From assembly GCA_947503005.1 (NCBI GenBank), contig CANNCA010000003.1, positions 62,001-126,000 of the forward strand: DNA of 64,000 nucleotides. The letters are read 5' to 3'. This stretch comes from an uncultured Flavobacteriaceae bacterium. Its GTDB lineage: Bacteria; Bacteroidota; Bacteroidia; Flavobacteriales; Flavobacteriaceae. The position numbers and the translations under genes were made by a program. Under the pieces are notes generated by a model. That model made no database searches and was not told the origin of the DNA. It was given only the letters and a program-made list of their open reading frames with translations. Of the stretch, positions 28,307 to 37,825 are shown piece by piece (the stretch's first letter is position 1; each line of letters opens with the position of its first letter).

Positions 28307-28957
28307 TTAGTTTCGGTTCATTGCAGTTAACATACCACCGTATACACCGTTTAAGGAAGAAAGGTTGGTAGCCAAAGACTCCATTTGGTCTTTTAAAGCA
28401 CTTGCATTCTGAACTACTTCTTCGTTAACAGAAGCTTGTTTGCTCGCACTTTCTAACTGTACTTTATATAAGCTGTTCAAAGATTCCATTTGAGCTGCAG
28501 CGTGTACCATTTCGTCAGAGTATTTCTTAGTAGACTCCATAGCATCAACTGTAGGAGCGATACCTTTGGCAGCACCTTCAAAGTTTCTGATACTGTCACC
28601 CAAGCTTTCCATAAGACTTGCGTCAACACCGGCCTCTTTTAAAAGGTTGTCCAATTTAGCAGATAATGAAGCTTCAGCTTCTTTCATTTCAGCAACCTCG
28701 TTGCTTTTCCCTTGAGATGCACCTCCGCCTAGCTCTGGATATACCAAAGACCAATCGTATTCGTCATCTACTGGTTCAAACGCACTGATCGCGAAAATAA
28801 GTGCTTCTGTAATAAGACCGACAGCAAGAAGAAGACCACCTGTAAGTGGACCGAACTCCCAGTGAAGGATTTTAAATAATGCACCAATAATTACTACCGA
28901 TGCTCCAAGGCCGTAGGCCATGTTGAATAATTTCTTTGTTGATTTTGACTGTGCCAT
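28307..28957 (-). CDS. gldL: Gliding motility / type IX secretion motor protein GldL
   Basis: 216 residues with two membrane helices (about 12-30 and 37-58) that include the conserved FKILHWEFGPLTGG loop and Glu in the second helix (LITEALIFA), then a cytoplasmic coiled-coil tail. GldL is the stator-like half of the type IX secretion motor. A small palindrome lies in the 175-base gap between gldK and gldL. Confidence 0.96.
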   Translation of the reverse strand: MAQSKSTKKLFNMAYGLGASVVIIGALFKILHWEFGPLTGGLLLAVGLITEALIFAISAFEPVDDEYDWSLVYPELGGGASQGKSNEVAEMKEAEASLSAKLDNLLKEAGVDASLMESLGDSIRNFEGAAKGIAPTVDAMESTKKYSDEMVHAAAQMESLNSLYKVQLESASKQASVNEEVVQNASALKDQMESLATNLSSLNGVYGGMLTAMNRN

Positions 28958-29030
28958 AATAAAAGTTTAATTAAAATTTAATGTTAATAAAAGATTTGGT
29001 TTAACGTTTGTATTTGGATTTGTATTTGAC

Positions 29031-29044
29031 CCCGAATGTTCGGG
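29031..29044. other. Palindrome in the gldK-gldL gap
   Basis: CCCGAATGTTCGGG is a perfect inverted repeat (six-base arms, two-base centre). It sits in an otherwise AT-rich 175-base gap that also shows three TTTGnATTTG-like units. It may be a protein site or a small hairpin in the gld transcript; the evidence is only its symmetry. Confidence 0.35.
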
Positions 29045-29132
29045 CATGTATTTAAGCTTTTTAAAATTAGATAGAACATTTACGAAATGCAATACCCATT
29101 TGGATGTATTTTTATTTAGTGGTTTTTTTAAA

Positions 29133-30497
29133 CTATAATCCGCCTTGTGTTGAATCTTCTTCACCCATGTAATCTTGTACGGTTCTAAAGCCAACATAAC
29201 TACGAGCAGAATCAGCATATTCATAATCTCTTGTACTCACTTGTAGGAAATATGCAACATCTTTCCAAGACCCTCCACGGATTACTTTTCTAGCATTTGA
29301 ACCATCGCCACCGTTCGGGTTCATCGTTGAAACATAATCATATGAACTTGGGTCGTAGCTAGAGTTTGTCCATTCCGAAACATTTCCCGCCATATTGTAC
29401 AAGTTGAAATCGTTTGGTTCGTAAGACTTAGCTTCAACAGTATATAAAGCTGCATCGGCTGCATAGTCACCACGTTGTGGTTTGAAGTTCGCCATGAAGC
29501 AACCTGTGTCACTTATCACGTAAGGACCACCCCATGGATATGTTCCTCCCTCGATTCCACCTCTTGCCGCATATTCCCATTCCGCTTCTGTTGGCAACCT
29601 GAATTTATTTACGAATTGTCTACCTCTACTTTTCTGATCATCGTTTTTGAACTTCGTCCTCCAGTTACAGAAAGCTTGTGCTTGTTTCCAAGAGATACCA
29701 ACAACTGGATACTCGCTATAAGCATCGTGCCAGAAATAGTCATTGTGCATCGGTTCGTTGTACGAATATTCAAAATCACGAATCCAAACTGTTGTATCAG
29801 GATAGATTTCCAATTCTTCTTGACGGATGAAATCTTTTCTTCTGCCTGTTTTAGATCTAGCGGCAGCTTCAATATCCATCCAGCTGTATTTGTATTTTAA
29901 TTTAGTTACGTCGATGGTACGTTGACCATTATAAGATTCCTCTTCAGGAATATACAATGAATCCATAACCTCGGTATAATATTCATCTGGATATTCAGAA
30001 GTATCCCAAATCAGATCTTCATCTTTATTCAAAGCTCGACCTTCGAAACCGGTCTCACCCATACCAGAATAATTATCCAACATGTATTTGTCATAAACGG
30101 AGGCCTTGGTAGTATCCGCATCTTTAAATGCAAACTCACCGATACCTTCATCTTCTGGTCCTAAACCTAACTCATCTGCAAGAATCGCCAGACGCGTTCT
30201 TACAATAGAATCTTTTACCCATTCAACGAATTGACGATATTCACTATTCGTAATTTCCGTATCATCCATGTAGAAGGAACGTACGGTTACTGTCTTTGTC
30301 GGGGCGTTGAGAACTTTGGCTTGGTCTTCTTCTGACTTACCCATAATAAAAGAACCTCTTGGAATGAGCTCCATTCCGTAAGGCTTCTCAGGGTACCATT
30401 TTTTTCCTTGGGCGCCGACTAGTTCTCCTTTTGTTTTAGACCCACAACTTGTGAGTAAAAAAACAAACGCTATAGATGATAACAATAGCTTCTTCAT
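29133..30497 (-). CDS. gldK: Gliding motility lipoprotein GldK (SUMF1 domain)
   Basis: 454 residues with a lipobox ending at Cys18 (LLTSC). The SUMF1-like domain runs from LIPRGSFIMGKSEEDQ to YVGFRTVQDYM, with FRLPTEAEWEYAARGG in the centre. GldK is the outer-membrane-attached lipoprotein of the periplasmic type IX secretion ring. It has no formylglycine-generating cysteines beside RGGSWKD, as expected for a structural member. First gene of the gldKLMN group, 123 bases after the arginase-fold gene. Confidence 0.96.
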   Translation of the reverse strand: MKKLLLSSIAFVFLLTSCGSKTKGELVGAQGKKWYPEKPYGMELIPRGSFIMGKSEEDQAKVLNAPTKTVTVRSFYMDDTEITNSEYRQFVEWVKDSIVRTRLAILADELGLGPEDEGIGEFAFKDADTTKASVYDKYMLDNYSGMGETGFEGRALNKDEDLIWDTSEYPDEYYTEVMDSLYIPEEESYNGQRTIDVTKLKYKYSWMDIEAAARSKTGRRKDFIRQEELEIYPDTTVWIRDFEYSYNEPMHNDYFWHDAYSEYPVVGISWKQAQAFCNWRTKFKNDDQKSRGRQFVNKFRLPTEAEWEYAARGGIEGGTYPWGGPYVISDTGCFMANFKPQRGDYAADAALYTVEAKSYEPNDFNLYNMAGNVSEWTNSSYDPSSYDYVSTMNPNGGDGSNARKVIRGGSWKDVAYFLQVSTRDYEYADSARSYVGFRTVQDYMGEEDSTQGGL

Positions 30498-30620
30498 ACT
30501 TTAGGTTAAATTTCGATTAAGGTTATAAACTGCAAACTCAATTATTTATTCTACACTCTAAAACTACGTTTTGTGCAAATTATTGTATTGAAAGCAATTA
30601 TACTTTAAAATATTTTTTGA

Positions 30621-31778
30621 TTAGTTAAAGCCTTTCTTATAAGCTTTAAACCAACGTTCGGGAATGATCTGATTGCATGTATCCAGATAGTCCTTTTCAG
30701 TGCACGGTAATAACGAAGTTGTTTCCGTTTTAGTATTCGAGGGAAGTATAGATGGCACCTCAACCCACCAACGATCGGTGAAATGACTCTTATAATAGAT
30801 TAACTGCTCAGTTTCGGTGGGTACAGTATATTTTGTAAAGTATTTACTATTAGAACGAGGAGACTCCATTATCCTAAAATTGGTGCCTTCGATGAAGTAC
30901 CAAATAATCTGTGCCATGAGTTGGTTCGATTGGGGTGTATTCTCCATTTCGTAAAGTCCAAACACACACACTGTATCGCTAATACCTGCGTATCTAGCAA
31001 TAGCGCAAATTTCACGGCCTGTAAATCCGTTGGGAGAGAAATTTTCGGAATACCCAATCTCACTGGCTTTTATGGATCGAGCATCCATACTGACCATATG
31101 TGCATTGCGCAGAACCGGCTCGGCCAATTTGATATCATTAATTAACTCTCCGAGTCGATAAGCATCAAAAAAAAGACGCTCCATTAAATCAATTTCTTCC
31201 TGAGCATTGAAGTAACTCTGATAACCAATGTTCGAAAAATTGAAAAGGTTGTTGGGCTTGTCAGTGATAATTTTGCTCATATAGGAATTTGAAGATATCA
31301 ATTCATCATCCATTCCGAAATCAAAACGACTATCTACGGCTACGAGATTTATCATATCCTTGATACCATCAAAAGCACGATATGCAGGATACGTGATATC
31401 TTGCGTAGCTCCAATAATAATAGGTATAATATTTTCCTCTAAAAGTCCGGCGACGATTTCCTTAACGATAAAATAGGTATCATCTACCGTTTCGCCTTCT
31501 TCGATATCGCCCATATCGACAATTGTAGAGTTCCAATTGCCCATTGACAATTTATAAAGTTGAAGACGAATACCGGAGACATCGAGCGTTTCCATCTTCT
31601 TCTCGTAAGCATTTCTCGATTCTTTTACACCGATGATTGCAACGGATGCAATTGCCAGAACGGGAAGCCCGTCTCTTATTGTATGTCTGTGTATATTTCT
31701 CCCCAAAGACTGCGCCGGGAGCAACTCACAATGAGCTAATACTTTGTCTTCCACAGGAACTAGAAAATCGAATGCCAT
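30621..31778 (-). CDS. Arginase/formimidoylglutamase-fold protein with degenerate metal site
   Basis: 385 residues with the ureohydrolase fold order: strand plus IIPIIIGATQD (residues 117-127), LVAVDSRFD (145-153), VSMDARS (229-235). In catalytic members these read GGDHS, DAHxD and SxDxD. Here His to Gln126, His to Arg151 and Asp to Arg234 replace three of the six usual manganese ligands, while Asp149, Asp153 and Asp232 remain. Databases are likely to label it formimidoylglutamase, but catalysis looks doubtful. It sits between topA and gldK on the same strand, so a link to gliding/secretion is possible. Confidence 0.8.
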   Translation of the reverse strand: MAFDFLVPVEDKVLAHCELLPAQSLGRNIHRHTIRDGLPVLAIASVAIIGVKESRNAYEKKMETLDVSGIRLQLYKLSMGNWNSTIVDMGDIEEGETVDDTYFIVKEIVAGLLEENIIPIIIGATQDITYPAYRAFDGIKDMINLVAVDSRFDFGMDDELISSNSYMSKIITDKPNNLFNFSNIGYQSYFNAQEEIDLMERLFFDAYRLGELINDIKLAEPVLRNAHMVSMDARSIKASEIGYSENFSPNGFTGREICAIARYAGISDTVCVFGLYEMENTPQSNQLMAQIIWYFIEGTNFRIMESPRSNSKYFTKYTVPTETEQLIYYKSHFTDRWWVEVPSILPSNTKTETTSLLPCTEKDYLDTCNQIIPERWFKAYKKGFN

Positions 31779-31865
31779 CGAGTCAGGTTTTCGGTTATAT
31801 GTTCTTTTTTGTTCTTTGATTAGACTACTTTTTTTACTGTTTCGTATATTTCAAATCAAAATTGT

Positions 31866-34358
31866 TTACTTCTTTTTCGCCTTAGATTTCGCCTTTGCCT
31901 TTTTCTTAGGGGCCTTCTTCTCGATCAAGGCTTTTGCTTCTTCCAAAGATACCTTTGTAGCATCCACCGTCTTAGCTAATTCAACTTTAATTTTACCTTT
32001 CAAAATATTGTGTCTGCCCCATCTTGCTTTCTCGATTCGAATGCCTTCTTCAGGCCATTCTTGAATCAATTTATCAATCTCCTTTTGCTTCTTAACTTCA
32101 ATTAATTCTTCAATATCAGATTGTGACAAGTTATCAAAATCATACTTTTTATTGACGTTGATGAACATCCCGTCCCATTTGATAAACGGCCCGAAACGGC
32201 CCGTTCCTTTCGTGACATCTTTACCCTCATATTGTGCAATCGGCGCATCGGCTTTCTCTTTGGCAACAATTAATTCAATGGCCCTGTCCAATTCGATCTC
32301 CATCGCATTTTCTCCTTTATCCATCGAAATGAACTTCGCTCCAAACTTCACGTAAGGACCAAATCTACCTACATTGGCCAATATTTCTTCACCCTTATAG
32401 ACGCCCAATTTTCTTGGAAGTTTAAAGAGGTCCATTGCCTCTTCATATGTGATTGTATTCAAAGATTGTTCTGGAAGTAAACTTGCAAAAGTGGGCTTTT
32501 CCTCGTCATCTACGGTGCCAATTTGCACCATCGGACCAAACCTTCCCAATCGAACGGCAACCCGTTTTCCAGTCTTGGGATCTTCACCCAAAATGCGTTC
32601 ACCGCTTGCTCGATCTGCGTTCTCTTCGACATCAAGAACATTGGGATGAAAGTCTTTGTAAAAATCTTTCATCACCTTTTGCCAGTCTTCATCTCCTTCG
32701 GCAATACTATCAAAATCTTCCTCCACCTTGGCCGTAAAATTATAGTCGAGAATATTTGAGAAATTACTGACCAAGAAGTCATTAACGATCATTCCAATAT
32801 CCGTCGGAACCATCTTTCCCTTATCGGAACCGACCATTTCGGAAAGCTCTTTCTCTTGAACCGAGCCTGCCTCTAAAATCAATTGGGCATATTTACGCTC
32901 GGTACCTTCGATGGTACCTTTTTCGACATATCCTCGATTCAAGATTGTCGATATTGTTGGCGCATAGGTAGAGGGTCTTCCGATACCTAGTTCTTCTAAT
33001 TTTTTAACCAGAGAAGCTTCCGTAAAACGGTATGGCGGTCTTGAAAAACGTTCAGTAGCGGTAATAAAGTTATTCGATAATGTATCTCCGACCTTCATCG
33101 CAGGCAACATGCCTTCTTGTTCCTCGGCTACATCCTCATCATCCAGTCCTTCCATGTAGACTTTTAAGAAACCATCAAATTTGATGACCTCTCCGTTTGC
33201 GCTGAACTCTTCGCCATGACCACTACTCTTTATCTTTACATTGGTACGTTCCAATTGCGCATCGCTCATTTGAGATGCGATGGTTCGCTTCCAAATCAAC
33301 TCGTACAATTTTGACTGATCACGCTCCAAAGAGGGAGATTGACGCGTCATATCCGTTGGGCGAATTGCCTCATGTGCTTCTTGAGCTCCTTTCGATTTTC
33401 CTTTAAAATTTCGAACGTTGCTATATTCCTCTCCGTAATTCGAAACAATTGCATCTTTGGCTGCGTTGATAGCCTCACCCGAAAGGTTTACACTATCGGT
33501 TCTCATATAGGTTATCAAACCGGCTTCGTATAGTCGCTGGGCAACCTGCATCGTTCTCCCCACCGAAAAGTAAAGTTTACGAGAGGCTTCTTGTTGCAAG
33601 GTAGAAGTCGTAAATGGTGCAGATGGTGATTTCTTAGCAGGTTTCTTATCTAAACTACCAACTGAAAAATCACTGCCGATATTCTGTTTTAAAAAGGTTT
33701 CCGCTTCAGCTTTTGAAGCAAACGTTTTGTTCAATTTCGCTGTAAAAACATTACCATCAGCTGTTTTGAATTGCGCCGAAATCTTAAAGGACGCCTCTGC
33801 AGTAAAGGCTTCGATATCGCGTTCTCTTTCAACAATCAAACGCACAGCAACCGACTGCACGCGACCTGCCGAAAGGCCTGGTTTTATCTTCTTCCATAAA
33901 ACTGGAGAGAGTTGATATCCTACCAAACGATCCAACACTCTTCTGGCCTGCTGGGCATTGACCAGGTTATAATTTATTTCTCTCGGATTTTCTATCGCTT
34001 TCTGAATGGCGGACTTTGTAATAGAGTTAAAAACGATCCGCTTCGTCTTGTCTTTTTCCAATCCAAGAGTCTCTGCCAAATGCCACGATATGGCCTCCCC
34101 TTCTCTATCTTCATCACTGGCCAACCAAATCATATCCGCCTTTTTGGCCAGGTCTTTCAACTTCTTGACCAAGGCCTTCTTATCAGTATCGACAATATAC
34201 TTGGGCTTGAAATCATTGTCCACATCAACGCCAAGCTCTTTCGAGGGAAGGTCTGCGATATGACCAAAACTTGATTCTACCTTAAAGTCCTTTCCTAAAA
34301 ATTTCTCTATCGTCTTCGCCTTTGCTGGCGACTCTACTATTACTAAATTCTTAGCCAT
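31866..34358 (-). CDS. topA: DNA topoisomerase I
   Basis: 830 residues. The TOPRIM domain opens with VIVESPAKAKTIEKFLG and has DEDREGEAI near residue 83; the active tyrosine is in GLITYMRTDSVNLS near residue 290. The C-terminus has topoisomerase C-terminal repeats (GRFGPYVKFG, GRFGPFIKW) in place of Cys4 zinc fingers, and a Lys/Ala-rich tail of about 25 residues. It relaxes negative supercoils. It precedes the arginase-fold gene and gldKLMN on the same strand. Confidence 0.98.
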   Translation of the reverse strand: MAKNLVIVESPAKAKTIEKFLGKDFKVESSFGHIADLPSKELGVDVDNDFKPKYIVDTDKKALVKKLKDLAKKADMIWLASDEDREGEAISWHLAETLGLEKDKTKRIVFNSITKSAIQKAIENPREINYNLVNAQQARRVLDRLVGYQLSPVLWKKIKPGLSAGRVQSVAVRLIVERERDIEAFTAEASFKISAQFKTADGNVFTAKLNKTFASKAEAETFLKQNIGSDFSVGSLDKKPAKKSPSAPFTTSTLQQEASRKLYFSVGRTMQVAQRLYEAGLITYMRTDSVNLSGEAINAAKDAIVSNYGEEYSNVRNFKGKSKGAQEAHEAIRPTDMTRQSPSLERDQSKLYELIWKRTIASQMSDAQLERTNVKIKSSGHGEEFSANGEVIKFDGFLKVYMEGLDDEDVAEEQEGMLPAMKVGDTLSNNFITATERFSRPPYRFTEASLVKKLEELGIGRPSTYAPTISTILNRGYVEKGTIEGTERKYAQLILEAGSVQEKELSEMVGSDKGKMVPTDIGMIVNDFLVSNFSNILDYNFTAKVEEDFDSIAEGDEDWQKVMKDFYKDFHPNVLDVEENADRASGERILGEDPKTGKRVAVRLGRFGPMVQIGTVDDEEKPTFASLLPEQSLNTITYEEAMDLFKLPRKLGVYKGEEILANVGRFGPYVKFGAKFISMDKGENAMEIELDRAIELIVAKEKADAPIAQYEGKDVTKGTGRFGPFIKWDGMFINVNKKYDFDNLSQSDIEELIEVKKQKEIDKLIQEWPEEGIRIEKARWGRHNILKGKIKVELAKTVDATKVSLEEAKALIEKKAPKKKAKAKSKAKKK

Positions 34359-34377
34359 TGATTGGTTTTTGAAGCAA

Positions 34378-34385
34378 CAAAAGTA
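34378..34385 (-). promoter_or_regulatory. -7 box of the topA promoter
   Basis: The reverse strand reads TACTTTTG, a perfect TAnnTTTG box, 20 bases before the topA start codon, implying a leader of only about 13 bases. No clear -33 element. The rest of the 211-base gap (34359-34569) shows nothing further. Confidence 0.45.
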
Positions 34386-34569
34386 GTTGAATTTTTTAAT
34401 TTCCTATTATACCTTAATATATAGTATACTGAATCGGTTAAATAAAAGAGATGTTGAAAGCCTGTCACAGCTGTTATCAAGGAACTCATTTTTCATTAAT
34501 TTTTTACTTATTTTTAAGAACATCTATAATAAGGTATAATCTTATCAAGATTTAGTTAATCCAACCTGT

Positions 34570-37500
34570 ATGAAAACTACTTATCTAATTCCACTTTTAC
34601 TACTTTTCGTTTTTCCAATCCAATCAAATCAAGCACAACGCAAAAATAAAAAAGCTGAAAACCTAGTCTACGATGAGTCGCTTTATAGTGGAATGGAATG
34701 GCGATTGGTCGGTCCGTTCAGAGGTGGTCGTGCAGGAACCGCTACGGGAGTTGTCAACAACCCAAACCTGTATTATATGGGTACTGCTGGAGGGGGAGTT
34801 TGGAAAACAACTGATGCCGGCGGCACGTGGGAATGTATTTCAGATGGATATTTTGGAGGATCTATAGGCGCGGTTGCCGTATCAGAATCAGACCCAAACG
34901 TTATTTATGTTGGGGAAGGTGAACAAACGCTACGGGGAAATGTGTCTTCAGGAAATGGTGTTTGGAAAAGCATGGATGCAGGGGAAACTTGGCAATTTAT
35001 CGGACTGGAAGGTTCCGAGCATATTTCAAGAATCAGGATCCACCCTAAAGACCCAAACTTGGTTTATGTTGCCGCTATCGGAAATTTATGGAAACCTAAC
35101 GAGACCCGTGGCGTTTACAGATCTAATGATGGTGGAGCGACTTGGGACAAGGTGCTTTATGTTAGTGATAAAGCGGGTGCTGGCGATTTGATTTTAGATC
35201 CGAACAATCCTAGAATTATGTATGCGGCAACTTGGCAAATGAAAAGAAACGGGTATCGAATGGATAGTGGTGGTCCGGACAGCAAGCTTTTCAAAAGTAC
35301 TGATGGCGGAGATACTTGGTCCGATATTTCAAAATTACCAGGCCTACCCAAAGGGCCTTGGGGCATAGTTGGCATAGCAGTTTCTCCAGTAGATTCAAAT
35401 CGAATTTGGACAATCATTGAGGCAGAAGAAGGTGGTGTTTACCGTTCTGATGATGGGGGCAAGACCTGGAAAAAAATAAATGAAAATCGCGCATTACGAC
35501 AAAGAGCTTGGTATTACAGTCGCATCACCGCCGATCCACAAAACATTGACAAGCTTTATGTAATGAACGTTAGTTATGGCGTATCCACCGACGGAGGTAA
35601 AACCTTTACCTTGAAAAATGCACCTCACGGCGACCATCACGATCTGTGGATAGATCCCAATAACAATAATAGAATGGTCATTGCCGATGATGGTGGAGCC
35701 CAAGTCTCAAACGACGGCGGCAATAATTGGACAACCTATCACAATCAACCAACCGCACAATTTTATCGAGTTTCAACAGACAATGAATTTCCTTACCGTA
35801 TTTACGGAGCGCAACAAGATAACAGTACGGTTCGCATTTACCATAGAACTTCGGGTAATTCCATTACCGAAAGCGATTGGGAAGATACCGCGGGTGGCGA
35901 AAGTGCACATTTGGCACCCGACCCAAAAAACAATGACATTGTCTATGGAGGAACGTTCAAGGGTTATATGATGCGCGAAGATCATGAAATTGGTCAGATA
36001 AGGTCAGTAAATATTTGGCCCGATAATCCTGCGGGCTCCGGTGCGGAAGTGATGAAGTATCGATTCAATTGGAATTTCCCGGTCAAATTCAGTATTCATG
36101 ATTCGAACAAATTGTATGCAGGATCAAATTATTTGCATGTGACTACCAACGAGGGGCAAAGCTGGCAGAACATTTCCCCTGATTTGACAAGAGCACTTCC
36201 CGAGACAATTGAATCCTCAGGTGGTCCGATAACCCAGGACAATACGGGGGCCGAATTTTATTCCAACATTTTTGTTATCAACGAATCGCCCAATGAAGAA
36301 GGTGTAATTTGGATAGGCACTGATGACGGACATATTCAAATCAGTAAAGACAATGGTACAAACTGGGAAAATATTACTCCACCCGCAAGTATGTCTCCCA
36401 AACTAAACATGATCAACAGCATCGATCCAAGTCCGTTCAAAAAAGGAACGGCTTATGTTGCCGCAACATCCTATAAATTTGGAGATTATACCCCTTATTT
36501 ATATAAGACGACCGATTATGGCAAAACATGGACTTCAATTACCAACGGCATAAAAAGGAACCATTATACGAGGGTTGTTCGTGCGGATAAATTTCGCGAA
36601 GGCCTTTTATATGCCGGTACAGAATGGGGTATGTATGTTTCTTTTAATGATGGGGCAAGCTGGCAATCTTTTCAACTGAACCTACCGATTACTGCGATTC
36701 GTGATTTGGAAGTACGTGATAATGATTTAATAGCCGCAACCCACGGAAGAAGTTTCTGGATGATTGATGACCTTACCCCTCTACATCAATTATCATCAGA
36801 ACTCAAGAACAAGGAAGCATTTCTTTTCAAACCGGATAAAGCGTACCGCATGCAACAGTCAGGATGGGGAAAAGCAAATCCAAAATTAGAAGGTACAAAT
36901 CACCCCACTGGGGCTATCATCAATTACTACATTGCTAAAAAGAAAGAAACCGATACTATTCATCTTGACATTTTAGACCAGAACGGAAAGTTGATTCAGC
37001 AATTTTCTACGGCTGCAAAAGAAAGTAAGAATGACCCAAGTGCACCAAAAAAATTGAAAGTGAAATCTGGGGGAAATCGATTCATTTGGAATATGAGATA
37101 TCCGGGCTTTAAATCTTTTGATGGCATGGTTTTATATTCCTCACCAAATGTTGGGCCAAAAGCAACACCCGGTAATTATCGAGTTAGACTGACATATAAT
37201 GGAAAATCACAAGAACAAGAATTTACCGTAGTAAAAGATCCCAGGCTACCCAATACGGATGCAGATTTTCAAAATCAATTTGATTTCCTCATAAAAGTTC
37301 GAGATCAGGTGAGTAGGGCCAATCAAGCGATTACAGATATACGCACAGTGAAAAAAGATTTGAAGTATGTAACCGAAAAAGCAAAGGACAATGCTGAATT
37401 GAAAGAATTGGTTTCCGATTTCAAAACCAAATTGGAGGTCATTGAAAATAACATTCACATGACCAAAAACCAAAGTAGACAAGACCCGTTGAACTATGGT

Positions 37501-37710
37501 ATTCGAATTAATAATCGTCTAGCATTTTTATTGGCGGATTCACAGCGTGGTGATTACCCCCCAACGGATCAATCAAAGGAATTTTTCGTTGAAATAGAAA
37601 AAGAATTGGATGTTGAAATTGAAGCCCTGAATTCATTAATGAAAGAGTACGTATCCAAAGTAAATAACAAAGTCACCGAAACCAAAATTAAGATGATTTC
37701 TTTGGAATAA
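34570..37710 (+). CDS. Large secreted Asp-box (sortilin/BNR) beta-propeller protein
   Basis: 1046 residues with a signal peptide (about 1-22). From residue 40 to 730 it carries about eleven Asp-box turns of the type S-x-D-x-G-x-T-W (STDAGGTW-like variants TTDAGGTW, SMDAGETW, SNDGGATW, STDGGDTW, SDDGGKTW, SNDGGNNW, TTDYGKTW). These define sortilin/VPS10- and BNR-type propellers, probably two. A beta domain and a C-terminal helical segment (about 890-1046) follow. Often annotated as glycosyl hydrolase, but no catalytic set is evident. It is a single gene; the role is unknown. Confidence 0.88.
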   Translation: MKTTYLIPLLLLFVFPIQSNQAQRKNKKAENLVYDESLYSGMEWRLVGPFRGGRAGTATGVVNNPNLYYMGTAGGGVWKTTDAGGTWECISDGYFGGSIGAVAVSESDPNVIYVGEGEQTLRGNVSSGNGVWKSMDAGETWQFIGLEGSEHISRIRIHPKDPNLVYVAAIGNLWKPNETRGVYRSNDGGATWDKVLYVSDKAGAGDLILDPNNPRIMYAATWQMKRNGYRMDSGGPDSKLFKSTDGGDTWSDISKLPGLPKGPWGIVGIAVSPVDSNRIWTIIEAEEGGVYRSDDGGKTWKKINENRALRQRAWYYSRITADPQNIDKLYVMNVSYGVSTDGGKTFTLKNAPHGDHHDLWIDPNNNNRMVIADDGGAQVSNDGGNNWTTYHNQPTAQFYRVSTDNEFPYRIYGAQQDNSTVRIYHRTSGNSITESDWEDTAGGESAHLAPDPKNNDIVYGGTFKGYMMREDHEIGQIRSVNIWPDNPAGSGAEVMKYRFNWNFPVKFSIHDSNKLYAGSNYLHVTTNEGQSWQNISPDLTRALPETIESSGGPITQDNTGAEFYSNIFVINESPNEEGVIWIGTDDGHIQISKDNGTNWENITPPASMSPKLNMINSIDPSPFKKGTAYVAATSYKFGDYTPYLYKTTDYGKTWTSITNGIKRNHYTRVVRADKFREGLLYAGTEWGMYVSFNDGASWQSFQLNLPITAIRDLEVRDNDLIAATHGRSFWMIDDLTPLHQLSSELKNKEAFLFKPDKAYRMQQSGWGKANPKLEGTNHPTGAIINYYIAKKKETDTIHLDILDQNGKLIQQFSTAAKESKNDPSAPKKLKVKSGGNRFIWNMRYPGFKSFDGMVLYSSPNVGPKATPGNYRVRLTYNGKSQEQEFTVVKDPRLPNTDADFQNQFDFLIKVRDQVSRANQAITDIRTVKKDLKYVTEKAKDNAELKELVSDFKTKLEVIENNIHMTKNQSRQDPLNYGIRINNRLAFLLADSQRGDYPPTDQSKEFFVEIEKELDVEIEALNSLMKEYVSKVNNKVTETKIKMISLE

Positions 37711-37725
37711 AAGAAGTGATGATAT

Positions 37726-37792
37726 AAGAGGAGGTAGTCTCAAAAGACTTTATTAACTTTCTGTAATATCGGACTTTTAAGACCGCCTCTTT
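37726..37792. terminator. Imperfect inverted repeat between convergent genes
   Basis: Segments around 37726-37746 and 37774-37791 pair over about 16 positions with mismatches and a bulge around a 27-base loop, between the propeller gene and the Kunitz gene. It may serve as a weak bidirectional terminator. Confidence 0.3.
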
Positions 37793-37825
37793 TATGCTAA
37801 AATATAAGTACTCAAAGTTAAACCT

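Noticed and set aside
28967-29224. Reading frame of 85 codons across the gldK-gldL gap, minus strand
   Set aside because: It overlaps the gldK C-terminus in another frame, has no signal, motif or family resemblance, and is AT-driven.
34570-37710. Type IX secretion C-terminal sorting domain on exported proteins of the window
   Set aside because: The C-termini of the Asp-box protein, LRR proteins and sulfatase lack the conserved Gly/Lys-rich beta-sandwich tail; none qualifies.
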